Of a stretch of 14,052 bases of DNA, positions 1-7,257 are shown piece after piece. The notes beneath the pieces are model-generated. The model did not search any database, was not told the DNA's origin, and saw only the letters and a program-made list of their open reading frames with translations. Numbering within the stretch: position 1 is the first letter of the stretch; every line of letters starts with the position of its first letter. The translations under genes and the position numbers were made by a program. Location of the stretch: assembly GCA_030652345.1 (NCBI GenBank), contig JAUSAU010000015.1, positions 1 to 14,052 on the forward strand. Reading direction: 5' to 3'. The DNA comes from Coriobacteriia bacterium (lineage in GTDB: Bacteria; Actinomycetota; Coriobacteriia; Anaerosomatales; PALSA-660).

Positions 1-2447
1 CGCGCGGGGCCGCGCGCGACACCCGCGCTCACGCTGATGCCTGTCAGCACGCGCGACTCGGTGGCTACCTTCCATGGCGCGGACGTGTCGTCCCAGTGGC
101 CGAGCACGACCGGCGGCGGCGCGAGCCGCTCCAGCCGTGCGTGCTCGGTCCGGCGTTCGGTCACGATCGCACGCCAGTCCCGCGAGCCCGGGTCATCCAC
201 GAGCTGCCGGAGATCCGCGTACTCGAGGAAGAAGATGTCGTCGGCGCGGTCGATCGTGCCGTCCTCAGCTGCGCGTGCTCCGAGGGCGAGAAGGGCGTGA
301 CGGATCGCGACCATCCATCGGACGGCCTCGCTCTTGATGGTCTCGCGCGTGCGCGCGCTCGCGCGGCCCCACCCGAGCACGCGCTCGAAGACAGCGAGGC
401 GCCACCCGTGGAGCCGTGCGCGGCAGCGGGCAGCCGCCGTCTTCGCGTCGGCAGCGCGTTCGCGGAACGCGAGGACGGGGTCGTCGGCCGCATCGCGGTC
501 CGCGTAGGAGCGCACGATGCCGAGGACGTAGTCGGGTGTCTCGGCCCACGTCGGGTTGGCGAACTCGAGCTCACCGCGACGATGGTGGCCGTGCTCGACC
601 ATGAAGAGGTCCCACGCGTCGAGGAAGGTCATCGCCTCGATGTCGCCGCGGGCGCCCGCCTTCTCGAGCGACGCGCGCAGCGCATCCCAGGTCGGTGACT
701 CGGCGAGCGCCGTACCTACACTGCCGTCGCCCCGCGCCAGCACGCCGAGGTGCCACATCGCCAGGCCCGCTTCCGCCGATGCCACGTCTCCGCTGCCCGC
801 GACGAGCCGGTTCGACAGCGCTCCGGTGGTGTCACCGAGCCACTTCGCGCACACGCCGCCGAGCACGCCGAAGCCGAACATCGAGACCGCCATGAACGCG
901 AGCGCGTCGGCGAACTCCGCGAAGCGCGCCACGAGATCCTCGAGGACGGTGAGTGACTGAGGAGCGTCGTCTGCCGACGCGATCGCGTCGAGGCCGGCGT
1001 TGGTCGTGGAGCGCATGTGAGCCGCGAAGGCCGTCGCGCGCTTCGGCGTGTGACGAGTAATGTAGCCGGGCATCCCCGAGGCGGCGCGCATCCGGGCGGC
1101 CAGGTGCCCGCGACGCGACGCCGGTTCCGCGGGCGGCAGGTCGATGTAGTCATGCAGGCCCCCGAGTGCGATGTCCGGGTTCACGCCGGGAAGGTGGCTG
1201 AAAGCATCGCGCAGGAGCGAGAGGTTGAAGTAGACCCTGCCGCCGACGAGTCCGACGAGGAGCGATGTGTCCACGCGGGCGCCGAGCGCGCCCATCATGC
1301 CGCCGAACAGGTCGTCGGCGTGCCCGTAGATGATCGACCAGGTCATCGGCGTGACGACGTCGGGCAGGATCTCGCCGGTGTTGACGTTGCTCCAGATGAC
1401 GACCGGCCCGTCGGGGGCGGCGGTCGGCACGGGGGTCGGTGTGGGAGTCGGCGCGGGCACGGGTGCGACGACCGGTGCGGCGGCGGGTGCGGGCTCGGGC
1501 TCGGGAGCCGGTGCCGGTGCGGCTTGGGGTACGGGAGCCGGGTCGGGCACGCTTGGCGCGGGCAGGGCCGTGATGGGGCGCGCCTGCAGGAGCCAGAGGC
1601 GCTTGCCGTCGAACGCCCACTCGACGTCGGCGGGTGAGCCGAGTTGCGCCTCCGCGCGCAGAGCCAGGCGGGCGACGCCTCGCGCCGTCTCTCCGGTGAT
1701 CGAGAACGTCGCGGCGGACACGTCATCGACCGCCTGCTCGATGACGTCGCCGCCATCGTCTTCCGCGATGCGGACGCGCTTGTCGCCCGCTACAGCGTCG
1801 AGCACGTCGAAGCTCTCCCGCGCCACGACGAAGCGGTCCGGCGTGACCTTGCCGGAGACGAGCACCTCACCCAGCCCGAAGCAGGACTCGATGCAGACGT
1901 CAGTCGAGCCGTCGAGCGGGTTCGCGGTGAAGGCGACGCCGGCGCTGACCGCCGGGATGAGGCGCTGGACGATGACGGCCATCGCCACATCGGCGTGTGC
2001 GATGCCGTTGCGCTCCCGGTACGCCACGGCGCGATCCGAGAAGAGCGAGGCCCAGCAGTCACGCGTCCGCGCGACGACACCGTCCGGGTCGGCGACGAAG
2101 TACGTTCCGTGCTGGCCGGCGAAGCTCGCGGTGGGCAGGTCCTCCGCGTCGGCGGACGAACGCACGGCGAGGTGCCCGCCGCCGAGGTCGAAGTGCCACC
2201 GGCGCAGCAGGTCCTCGACCGCCGGGTCGACGTCGGTGGAGAGGATGGCCGCGCGTACCGCCGCGGCGTCGAGGGGCTCGCCGGTCTCGAGCAGAGCCGC
2301 GAGCCCGGCGCGGGCCGCGTGGTCCCGGAAGCACCGGGCGCCGAGGAAGCGCGCGTCGGGGACGGGCAGGCCGGCCTCCGCGAGGCGCCGCAGGGCGTCC
2401 GCCTTCGGGCCGATGTCCGCTCGCGTGTTCACTACCACCGCCCCCAT
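1..2447 (-). CDS. Rifampin phosphotransferase-like PEP-utilizing enzyme (3' part cut by window edge)
   Basis: Open from the start codon to the left edge (815 codons, no stop). Residues about 10-295 form a PPDK_N/PEP-synthase ATP-grasp domain, with IGPKADAL near the N-terminus, VRSSADAEDLPTASFAGQ at about 95-112, a VSAGVAFTANPLDG motif, GLGEVLVSG and VEWAFDGKRLWLLQARPIT. A Pro/Ala-rich linker (about 296-347) follows. A large domain then opens with WSNVNTGEILPDVVTPMTWS and ends near ADDIFFLEYADL. The last 15 residues, LTGISVSAGVARGPA, are the start of the phosphohistidine swivel domain. In PEP synthase the swivel domain directly follows the ATP-grasp domain; here it comes after a central domain, as in rifampin phosphotransferase (ATP, substrate and His domains; about 870 aa). 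RPH-family enzymes use ATP to phosphorylate a swinging His and pass the phosphate to the substrate; this protein's substrate is unknown. Starts at 2462 (ATG) and 2432 (GTG, behind a G-rich stretch) are equally possible. It lies 58 bases after the LysR gene on the same strand. Confidence 0.85.
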   Translation of the reverse strand, partial: MGAVVVNTRADIGPKADALRRLAEAGLPVPDARFLGARCFRDHAARAGLAALLETGEPLDAAAVRAAILSTDVDPAVEDLLRRWHFDLGGGHLAVRSSADAEDLPTASFAGQHGTYFVADPDGVVARTRDCWASLFSDRAVAYRERNGIAHADVAMAVIVQRLIPAVSAGVAFTANPLDGSTDVCIESCFGLGEVLVSGKVTPDRFVVARESFDVLDAVAGDKRVRIAEDDGGDVIEQAVDDVSAATFSITGETARGVARLALRAEAQLGSPADVEWAFDGKRLWLLQARPITALPAPSVPDPAPVPQAAPAPAPEPEPAPAAAPVVAPVPAPTPTPTPVPTAAPDGPVVIWSNVNTGEILPDVVTPMTWSIIYGHADDLFGGMMGALGARVDTSLLVGLVGGRVYFNLSLLRDAFSHLPGVNPDIALGGLHDYIDLPPAEPASRRGHLAARMRAASGMPGYITRHTPKRATAFAAHMRSTTNAGLDAIASADDAPQSLTVLEDLVARFAEFADALAFMAVSMFGFGVLGGVCAKWLGDTTGALSNRLVAGSGDVASAEAGLAMWHLGVLARGDGSVGTALAESPTWDALRASLEKAGARGDIEAMTFLDAWDLFMVEHGHHRRGELEFANPTWAETPDYVLGIVRSYADRDAADDPVLAFRERAADAKTAAARCRARLHGWRLAVFERVLGWGRASARTRETIKSEAVRWMVAIRHALLALGARAAEDGTIDRADDIFFLEYADLRQLVDDPGSRDWRAIVTERRTEHARLERLAPPPVVLGHWDDTSAPWKVATESRVLTGISVSAGVARGPA

Positions 2448-2505
2448 AGGTGTCGCGACCATCGTACGTCGACGCGCCCCGCACATCGAGCATCGGCGCG
2501 GGCCG

Positions 2506-3426
2506 TCAGTCTGCGGGCGCGGACGCCTCGTAGGCAGCGGCGGCCCTCTCCATGGCATCCAACACGGTCCGGATGGTCGGAGATTCATCGGATCCCGCAC
2601 GGACCGCGGCGAATATGCGCCGGCCCATGCTCGGTTCGATGAGCGGCCTGATCGCGATGTCGAGGCCGCGCAGGTCGGTCATCACGGGCACGATGCCCAC
2701 GCCGAGGCCCGCTTCGACCGCTGCTCCTATCGCACGGAAGTAGTTGCTCTCGAGGACGATGTGGGGCTCGAAGCCCGCGGACTGCGCGACGCGCTCGACC
2801 GCCTGCCTGCTCGTGGCGTCCTCCTGCGCGACGCACCAGCGTTCGTTCGCGAGATCCTTGAGGCGCACGGGGCCGCCGGCGAGACGGTGCCCGGCGGGCA
2901 GCAGTGCCACGATCGGGTCCGAGAGCAGATCGTGTCGGGTGAACGCCGGGTCGGGCGCCATCGGCACGAAGTCCCACTCGTGGGACAGCGCGATGTCGAG
3001 CGCCCCGGCGCGAAGCGCCGGCAGTGCCCGCACCAGCTCCAACCCCTGCAGCGTGATCTCGAGGTTCGGGAACGTCCGCGCGAGTTCGCTCAGGGCCGGA
3101 AGTGCGATCGACTGCGCGACCGTTTGGAAGAAAGAGATCCGCACTGTGCCGCTGACCTCGTGCGAGAAAGCGGCGACGTCGGCGATGGCTGCCTCGCAGT
3201 CGGCGAGGATGACGTCGGCGTGCGCGACGAGCCGGCGGCCCGCGTCGGTGAGCCGGACCGAGCGCGCCGTGCGCTCCAGCAACGGCAGCCCGATCTCGCG
3301 CTCGAGCGTCGCCAGTTGGTGCGAGACCGCCGGGGGTGTGAGATAGAGCGCGTCGGCAGCGGCGGTGATGGTGCCCCGTGCGGCGACCTCGCGCAGGATC
3401 CGCAACCGGTTCGTGTTGAGCGTCAT
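2506..3426 (-). CDS. LysR-family transcriptional regulator
   Basis: A 306-residue protein of normal LysR length. Residues 5-64 are the winged helix-turn-helix (RLRILREVAARGTITAAADA, then LTPPAVSHQLATLEREIG). Residues about 92-295 are the periplasmic-binding-protein-like effector domain, opening with GTVRISFF. The start at 3426 is favoured because GGAGG lies 6 bases upstream; the frame extends to a TTG at 3444 but that has no better ribosome site. The gene is divergent from the membrane protein at 3561 and precedes the RPH-like gene on the same strand by about 45-60 bases, so either neighbour could be its target. The inverted repeat in the divergent gap is the likely binding site. The ligand cannot be read from sequence. 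Confidence 0.95.
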   Translation of the reverse strand: MTLNTNRLRILREVAARGTITAAADALYLTPPAVSHQLATLEREIGLPLLERTARSVRLTDAGRRLVAHADVILADCEAAIADVAAFSHEVSGTVRISFFQTVAQSIALPALSELARTFPNLEITLQGLELVRALPALRAGALDIALSHEWDFVPMAPDPAFTRHDLLSDPIVALLPAGHRLAGGPVRLKDLANERWCVAQEDATSRQAVERVAQSAGFEPHIVLESNYFRAIGAAVEAGLGVGIVPVMTDLRGLDIAIRPLIEPSMGRRIFAAVRAGSDESPTIRTVLDAMERAAAAYEASAPAD

Positions 3427-3445
3427 GGTCTGCCTCCGAATCAAC

Positions 3446-3468
3446 GAGCATCAAAGAAATCGATGCTC
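3446..3468. promoter_or_regulatory. Probable LysR operator (T-N11-A inverted repeat)
   Basis: GAGCATC (3446-3452) and GATGCTC (3462-3468) form a perfect 7-bp inverted repeat with a 9-base A-rich spacer. Its core ATC-N9-GAT has the T-N11-A pattern typical of LysR-type regulator sites. It lies 20 bases upstream of the LysR start codon and about 90 bases upstream of the divergent membrane gene, with an AT-rich stretch (TAAGAAT, 3472-3478) next to it on the membrane-gene side. Control of both promoters by this LysR protein is inferred. Confidence 0.7.
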
Positions 3469-3560
3469 ACATAAGAATACACGAACTGGACTTCATGCTC
3501 GCAGGTGACGAGGATAAGGGTGTACCCCGACCACCGCACTCGTTCCAGGAGATGTCCGCC

Positions 3561-4322
3561 GTGTTCCTTCTCGTAGTGAAAGCCCTGCTCGCCCCGATAC
3601 TGCTCGCTGCTTGCGCGTTCGTCGCATGGAAGTGGGGGAGTGCCGCCGGCGGGTGGTTGCTGGGACTACCGCTCATCTCCGGCCCGGTCTCGGTCTTCCT
3701 CTTCCTCGAGCACGGACCGCTCTTCGCTGAGAACGCCGCGCGGGGAACGCTGCTCGGTATGGTCGCCGCCGGCGTCTTCTACGCCGGATACTCCCGTTCG
3801 TCGCAGGGGCGCCGCTGGTGGGAGTCGCTCGCGCTCGCGGCGGCAGCGTGCATCGCTGTCGCGGCCCTGCTGTCGCGCGTGCGGCTCGACCTGACCGACA
3901 CCGTGCTGTTCGCCGTCGTCTTCCTCGCGTTGATCGCCCGCAGTCCACGGACTGCGGACTCGGGTGGCGCGATGCCCGCACCGCGGTTCCGCTCGCTGGT
4001 GCTCAACATGGCGATGGCCAGCGCCATCGTCGTCGGCGTCAGTGTCGCGTCCGGCGCACTCGGTTCGCAGATGAGCGGCATGCTCACGACCATCCCGGTC
4101 ATCACCGCTGTGGTGGCCACCTCGACGCACCGCTCGTCAGGTGGCGGGTCCGCCCGCACGATGCTGAGCGGGTCGGTTGCCGGTATGTGGGGTGGCGCGG
4201 CGTTCTTCGCCGTGGTCGGGCTGATGATCACGGTGGCGACGCCGGCACTGACCTACGCCGCCGCCACCGCGGCAGCGGCAGCGGCAGCGGGGCTCGCGGG
4301 ATTCGGGCTCCGGGTCGGCTAG
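3561..4322 (+). CDS. Polytopic membrane protein with two GlpM-like halves, unknown function
   Basis: About 253 residues, almost entirely hydrophobic, with roughly nine predicted membrane segments (about 2-22, 29-48, 61-78, 86-104, 113-126, 146-165, 172-188, 202-222, 225-248). Residues 28-77 (GGWLLGLPLISGPVSVF, then AARGTLLGMVAAGVFY) and 168-220 (SGMLTTIPVITAVVA, then ARTMLSGSVAGMWGGAAFF) share a layout: a G/S-x-L-x-x-x-P turn, a membrane segment, then a Gly/Ala-rich helix. This suggests an internal duplication. The start is a GTG with GGAG 9 bases upstream. ATG at 3552 abuts that GGAG, and ATG at 3495 has no clear ribosome site and would add a charged, non-conserved-looking leader. It is divergent from the LysR gene and may be its regulated transporter; no substrate can be named. 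Confidence 0.75.
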   Translation: MFLLVVKALLAPILLAACAFVAWKWGSAAGGWLLGLPLISGPVSVFLFLEHGPLFAENAARGTLLGMVAAGVFYAGYSRSSQGRRWWESLALAAAACIAVAALLSRVRLDLTDTVLFAVVFLALIARSPRTADSGGAMPAPRFRSLVLNMAMASAIVVGVSVASGALGSQMSGMLTTIPVITAVVATSTHRSSGGGSARTMLSGSVAGMWGGAAFFAVVGLMITVATPALTYAAATAAAAAAAGLAGFGLRVG

Positions 4323-4339
4323 CAGCCAACCCTTCCGCG

Positions 4340-5812
4340 TCAGCCGGGAAGCGCGTCCCGGTCCGCGTCCCGGAAGGACTCGGCGAAGCGCATGAAGCGC
4401 CACGCGTCGGCGAAGTTCGACGCCACGCCGAACGAGACGCGCATCGTGTTGGGCATCTTGCCGGTCGTGTCGCGGATGATCTCGTGACACTCGCTGAACG
4501 TGACCGGCGCCTGCTTACCGATGAAGCACTCCGCCATGTCGTCGCGCGTGACGTGGTGCGCGATCTCTCCGTCGCCCGGGTTGCAGAAGCAGCCGGTGCG
4601 GATCGAGATCCCCACTCGCCCCGCGAGCTCCTCCATGAGGTGCACGTCGTAGGGCACGCCGGTCGGGTCCAGGAGGTAGAACGCGACCGTGCCGCCGCGG
4701 CACTCCATGTCGGTCGGACCGAAGACGCGAACCAGCGGGGAGCCGTCGGTGTGTCGCAGCGCCGCCATCTCGCCCAGCAGCCAGTCCGTCAGCGCGACGA
4801 CGCGGTCGTGGACTGAGTCCACGCCCAGGTCGGTCAGGTGCTCGAGCCCGATGCGCACGGCCGGAAGGCCGAGGTAGTCGACGGTCCCGTCCTCGAAGCC
4901 CGACGAGCCCGGGATGAGGTGATGCCAGCCGGCGCCCTGCACCGAGGCGAGCGTGATCGTGCCGCCCGCGAACCACGGCCGCCGCAGCTTCGCGAGCGCG
5001 TCGCGGCGCACCAGCAACGCGCCGATGCCGGTCGGGTAGCCGAACATCTTGTAGAACGACAGCGGGACGAAGTCGGGCTTGAAGCGGCCGAGATCGAGGC
5101 GGTTGGTCGGCGCGAACGCGGCGCAGTCGAGGATGACGTCCCAGCCGCGCTCCTGCGCCTCGGCGATGAGGCCGAGCGGATGCTGGACGCCGCTGAAGTT
5201 GGACTGCGCGGGGAAGGCGAAGAGGTGGTGGCGCCCGGGGGTCGTGCGGCAGAGATCCTCGCAGACCATCACCGGGTCGAGGCGCAGCTCCGGGTCGCCC
5301 ACGGGCAGGTAGGTCACGGACGCCCCGCGGGCGCGCGCGAACTCGCGGATGCCGTTGACGGAGTTGTGGTTGTCGTAGCTCAGGAGGTAGCGGTCGCCCG
5401 GTTCGAACGGGTATGACTCGCCGACGAGCTTGAGCGCCCCGCTCGCGTTGGGCGTGAAGACGACCTCGTACTCGGCGGGGTCGGCGTTGAAGAACGCGAG
5501 CACTGCGGCACGGGTCTCGTCGACCAGCGCCGTGCTCTCGAGCGACGCGGGGCTGTGCGAGTGGGGGTTGCCGAGCACGCGACTCGCGAGCAGGTCGTGG
5601 TGACGGCGGATCTGCGAGGCGGCGTAGAGGCCGCCACCCGTGTAGTCGAGGTAGACGATGCCGGCTTCGTCGAGGCGGGCGTAGTCGGTGGTGCGCGCGG
5701 TGTCGAGGTGCGCGGCAGCGGCGTAGGCGGGATGGTCGCGCTCGAACGACGCGAGGGCATCCGCGTAGCGTTCGTCCGCGAGGTTCTGCATGCGCGTGGC
5801 GCCATCCTGCAT
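4340..5812 (-). CDS. PLP-dependent class V aminotransferase, molybdenum cofactor sulfurase/cysteine desulfurase-like
   Basis: A 490-residue fold-type I PLP enzyme. Seen in the sequence: YLDYTGGGLYAASQI (54-68), LGNPHSHSPAS (80-90), the cofactor region YDNHNSVNGI (146-155), LDCAAFAPTN (228-237, Asp229 for the pyridine nitrogen), the Schiff-base lysine Lys255 in SFYKMFGYPTG, and RTGCFCNPG (405-413). The SFYK-MFGYPTG and RTGCFCNPG motifs are characteristic of the N-terminal domain of eukaryotic MoCo sulfurases (MOCOS/ABA3), where the first Cys carries the persulfide. The C-terminal MOSC domain of those proteins is absent, so this is a stand-alone desulfurase-type domain. The frame extends upstream to 6052, but the start at 5812 has GGGAGG 8 bases upstream and fits the family. 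It probably mobilises sulfur from cysteine; the acceptor is unknown. It converges with the membrane gene, leaving 17 bases between the stops. Confidence 0.85.
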   Translation of the reverse strand: MQDGATRMQNLADERYADALASFERDHPAYAAAAHLDTARTTDYARLDEAGIVYLDYTGGGLYAASQIRRHHDLLASRVLGNPHSHSPASLESTALVDETRAAVLAFFNADPAEYEVVFTPNASGALKLVGESYPFEPGDRYLLSYDNHNSVNGIREFARARGASVTYLPVGDPELRLDPVMVCEDLCRTTPGRHHLFAFPAQSNFSGVQHPLGLIAEAQERGWDVILDCAAFAPTNRLDLGRFKPDFVPLSFYKMFGYPTGIGALLVRRDALAKLRRPWFAGGTITLASVQGAGWHHLIPGSSGFEDGTVDYLGLPAVRIGLEHLTDLGVDSVHDRVVALTDWLLGEMAALRHTDGSPLVRVFGPTDMECRGGTVAFYLLDPTGVPYDVHLMEELAGRVGISIRTGCFCNPGDGEIAHHVTRDDMAECFIGKQAPVTFSECHEIIRDTTGKMPNTMRVSFGVASNFADAWRFMRFAESFRDADRDALPG

Positions 5813-5850
5813 CGCTTCGGCCTCCCGATGACGTGTCCGTTCCGCGGGCG

Positions 5851-5878
5851 ATTCTACACCCGACGAAAGATCTCCAAA
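5851..5878 (-). promoter_or_regulatory. Possible promoter of the class V aminotransferase gene
   Basis: On the minus strand TTTGGA (5873-5878) and TAGAAT (5851-5856) are separated by 16 bases, a plausible housekeeping -35/-10 pair ending about 38 bases before the start codon at 5812. The -10 is good and the -35 is weak. Confidence 0.4.
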
Positions 5879-5987
5879 GAATTCTTCGCGGCCGGTGTAA
5901 TACCGCGCCCCCTCGTCCGTTCTACGACTGTCAACCACAGCGAACCGGTCCCGAAGAGGCCGGTCGGACAGGGAAGAGGGAACCACG

Positions 5988-6536
5988 ATGAAGACCACGA
6001 AGACGATGCAGGTCACGCTCCTCGCACTGGCGCTCTGCGCGTTCCTGGCCATCCCGGCCTCGGCCTACGCCTTCGGGATGCCCGGCATCGACACCTCCGG
6101 CATCGAGGCGCAGATCCAGGCCGCGGCGGCAGCCGCCGCTCAGCTCGAAGCAGCCGAGCCGGTCCATCAGCACCTCGTCCCGATCGGCAAGAAGTACGTC
6201 ATCTCCGATCTGAAGCCCGCCGTCGAGACCACGCTGGGCGAGCCGCCCGCGGCCGACGACAAGCCCGACCCCGGCGATCTTCACATCGAAGAAGTCGACG
6301 AATCGGCCGAGCCCGCGAAGGACCCGACGCACGCCGATCAGCCCGGTATCACCGTCGTGACCACCTCCAGCACCACCCCGCAGGGCGACGTGCCGGACCA
6401 GCCGATCTTCGTCCGTGAGCCCGAGCTCCCCTTCACCGGCGGCGACGCCCTCCCGTTCCTCGCCGGTGGCGCCCTCCTGATGGTGGCCGGTGTCTCCTTC
6501 CTGATGGCCGGCCGCTCGAAGAGCACGAACCGCTAG
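5988..6536 (+). CDS. LPFTG-motif cell-wall-anchored surface protein
   Basis: A 182-residue sortase substrate. Residues 1-28 are a signal peptide (MKTTKTMQ, hydrophobic core, cleavage likely after ASAYA). A short Ala-rich helix follows (40-56), then an acidic Pro/Asp/Glu/Thr-rich spacer (84-145) with no recognisable fold. The C-terminus is a full cell-wall sorting signal: LPFTG at 147-151, a hydrophobic segment (155-174) and the basic tail GRSKSTNR. The protein is probably cleaved between Thr150 and Gly151 and linked to the envelope by the sortase encoded next. The start has AGAGGG about 8 bases upstream. Its biological role is not recognisable; the short length suggests a small stalk or surface peptide. 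Confidence 0.88.
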   Translation: MKTTKTMQVTLLALALCAFLAIPASAYAFGMPGIDTSGIEAQIQAAAAAAAQLEAAEPVHQHLVPIGKKYVISDLKPAVETTLGEPPAADDKPDPGDLHIEEVDESAEPAKDPTHADQPGITVVTTSSTTPQGDVPDQPIFVREPELPFTGGDALPFLAGGALLMVAGVSFLMAGRSKSTNR

Positions 6537-6551
6537 CGATCGACCGGACCG

Positions 6552-6581
6552 AGGCGGGGCCCGCGAGGGCGGGCCCCGCCT
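6552..6581 (+). terminator. Strong GC-rich hairpin between surface protein and sortase genes
   Basis: A perfect 13-bp stem (6552-6564 with 6569-6581, first arm AGGCGGGGCCCGC) closes a GAGG loop 15 bases after the surface-protein stop codon. There is no long T tract (CTTGAGC follows). It may terminate, or only attenuate transcription into, the sortase gene, so that more substrate than enzyme is made. Confidence 0.75.
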
Positions 6582-6623
6582 CTTGAGCACGAGGACCCCG
6601 ACGGACCAAGGAGAGCGATCCCG

Positions 6624-7190
6624 ATGAAGAAGACGATGAGCTACCTGGCAGCAGCGCTCCTCCTGGTCGCGGGGCTGGGCGTGGCCCTCTACCCGCAGTC
6701 CACCGAGTGGCGCTACTCGTTCGAGCAGCAGGCGCTCGCGGCGGAAGCCGCGTCCTCGCAGGCGACCGCAGCCGTCGATGCCGGCGGACAGGCCATGCCG
6801 AAGGGCGCCGTCGCCAAGATCCAGATCGCGAAGATCGGCCTGAGCGCGTACGTGGTCGAAGGCACAGATGCCGCTCAACTCGACAAGGGCCCCGGCCACT
6901 ACAAGGGAACGCCGCTGCCGGGTGAGCTGGGCAACTCCGGGATCGCCGGCCATCGCACGATGCACGGGCACGTGTTCCGCCGCCTCGACGAGATGAAGAA
7001 GGGCGACGAGATCGTGACGGTCACGCCCGCGAAGCGCTCGGTCTACAAGGTCATCAGCGTGCGCGTGGTCGACGACTCCGACTGGAGCGTCGTGGACCCG
7101 ACCGACGATGCGCGGCTCACGCTCACGACGTGCCACCCGGTCGGAAGCGCCAAGCAGCGCCTGGTCGTCACCGCGGTGCTGGTCAAGTAG
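6624..7190 (+). CDS. Sortase (class D/E type)
   Basis: A 188-residue sortase: an N-terminal membrane anchor (residues 5-23), a short linker, and the beta-barrel catalytic domain (about 60-188). The catalytic triad is visible as His110 in GIAGHRTMHG, Cys170 in LTLTTCHPVGSAKQRLVV and Arg179 in the same block. The TLTTCHP context fits the class D/E group found in actinobacteria and clostridia rather than class A or B. AAGGAG lies 10 bases upstream of the ATG. It follows the LPFTG protein by 87 bases, which strongly suggests that the two form a dedicated enzyme-substrate pair. Membrane-bound, it performs transpeptidation at the cell surface. Confidence 0.93.
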   Translation: MKKTMSYLAAALLLVAGLGVALYPQSTEWRYSFEQQALAAEAASSQATAAVDAGGQAMPKGAVAKIQIAKIGLSAYVVEGTDAAQLDKGPGHYKGTPLPGELGNSGIAGHRTMHGHVFRRLDEMKKGDEIVTVTPAKRSVYKVISVRVVDDSDWSVVDPTDDARLTLTTCHPVGSAKQRLVVTAVLVK

Positions 7191-7257
7191 GTTGCGCATG
7201 ATGGCGTCGCGGCGGTACCGTCGCGGCACGGAGACGAGGGGAAGGGGAGTGGGCGAG

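Noticed and set aside
1410..1560. Low-complexity GC-rich repeat resembling a minisatellite
   Set aside because: It encodes the Pro/Ala/Glu-rich linker of the RPH-like protein; it is degenerate and in frame, not a separate repeat element.
1330..3474. Long plus-strand open frame across the RPH-like and LysR genes
   Set aside because: It is an antisense shadow of two clear minus-strand genes; its translation is Arg/Ala/Gly/Ser-rich and has no domain or ribosome site.
5898..5903. TAATAC as a -10 element for the surface protein gene
   Set aside because: There is no acceptable -35 at 16-18 bases and no extended -10 TG at the right position.
5942..5967. Possible ECF-type promoter (GAACC, 16 bases, GTCGG) before the surface protein gene
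   Set aside because: The -10 part is weak and the implied transcript start would leave almost no leader and overlap the ribosome site; not strong enough to annotate.
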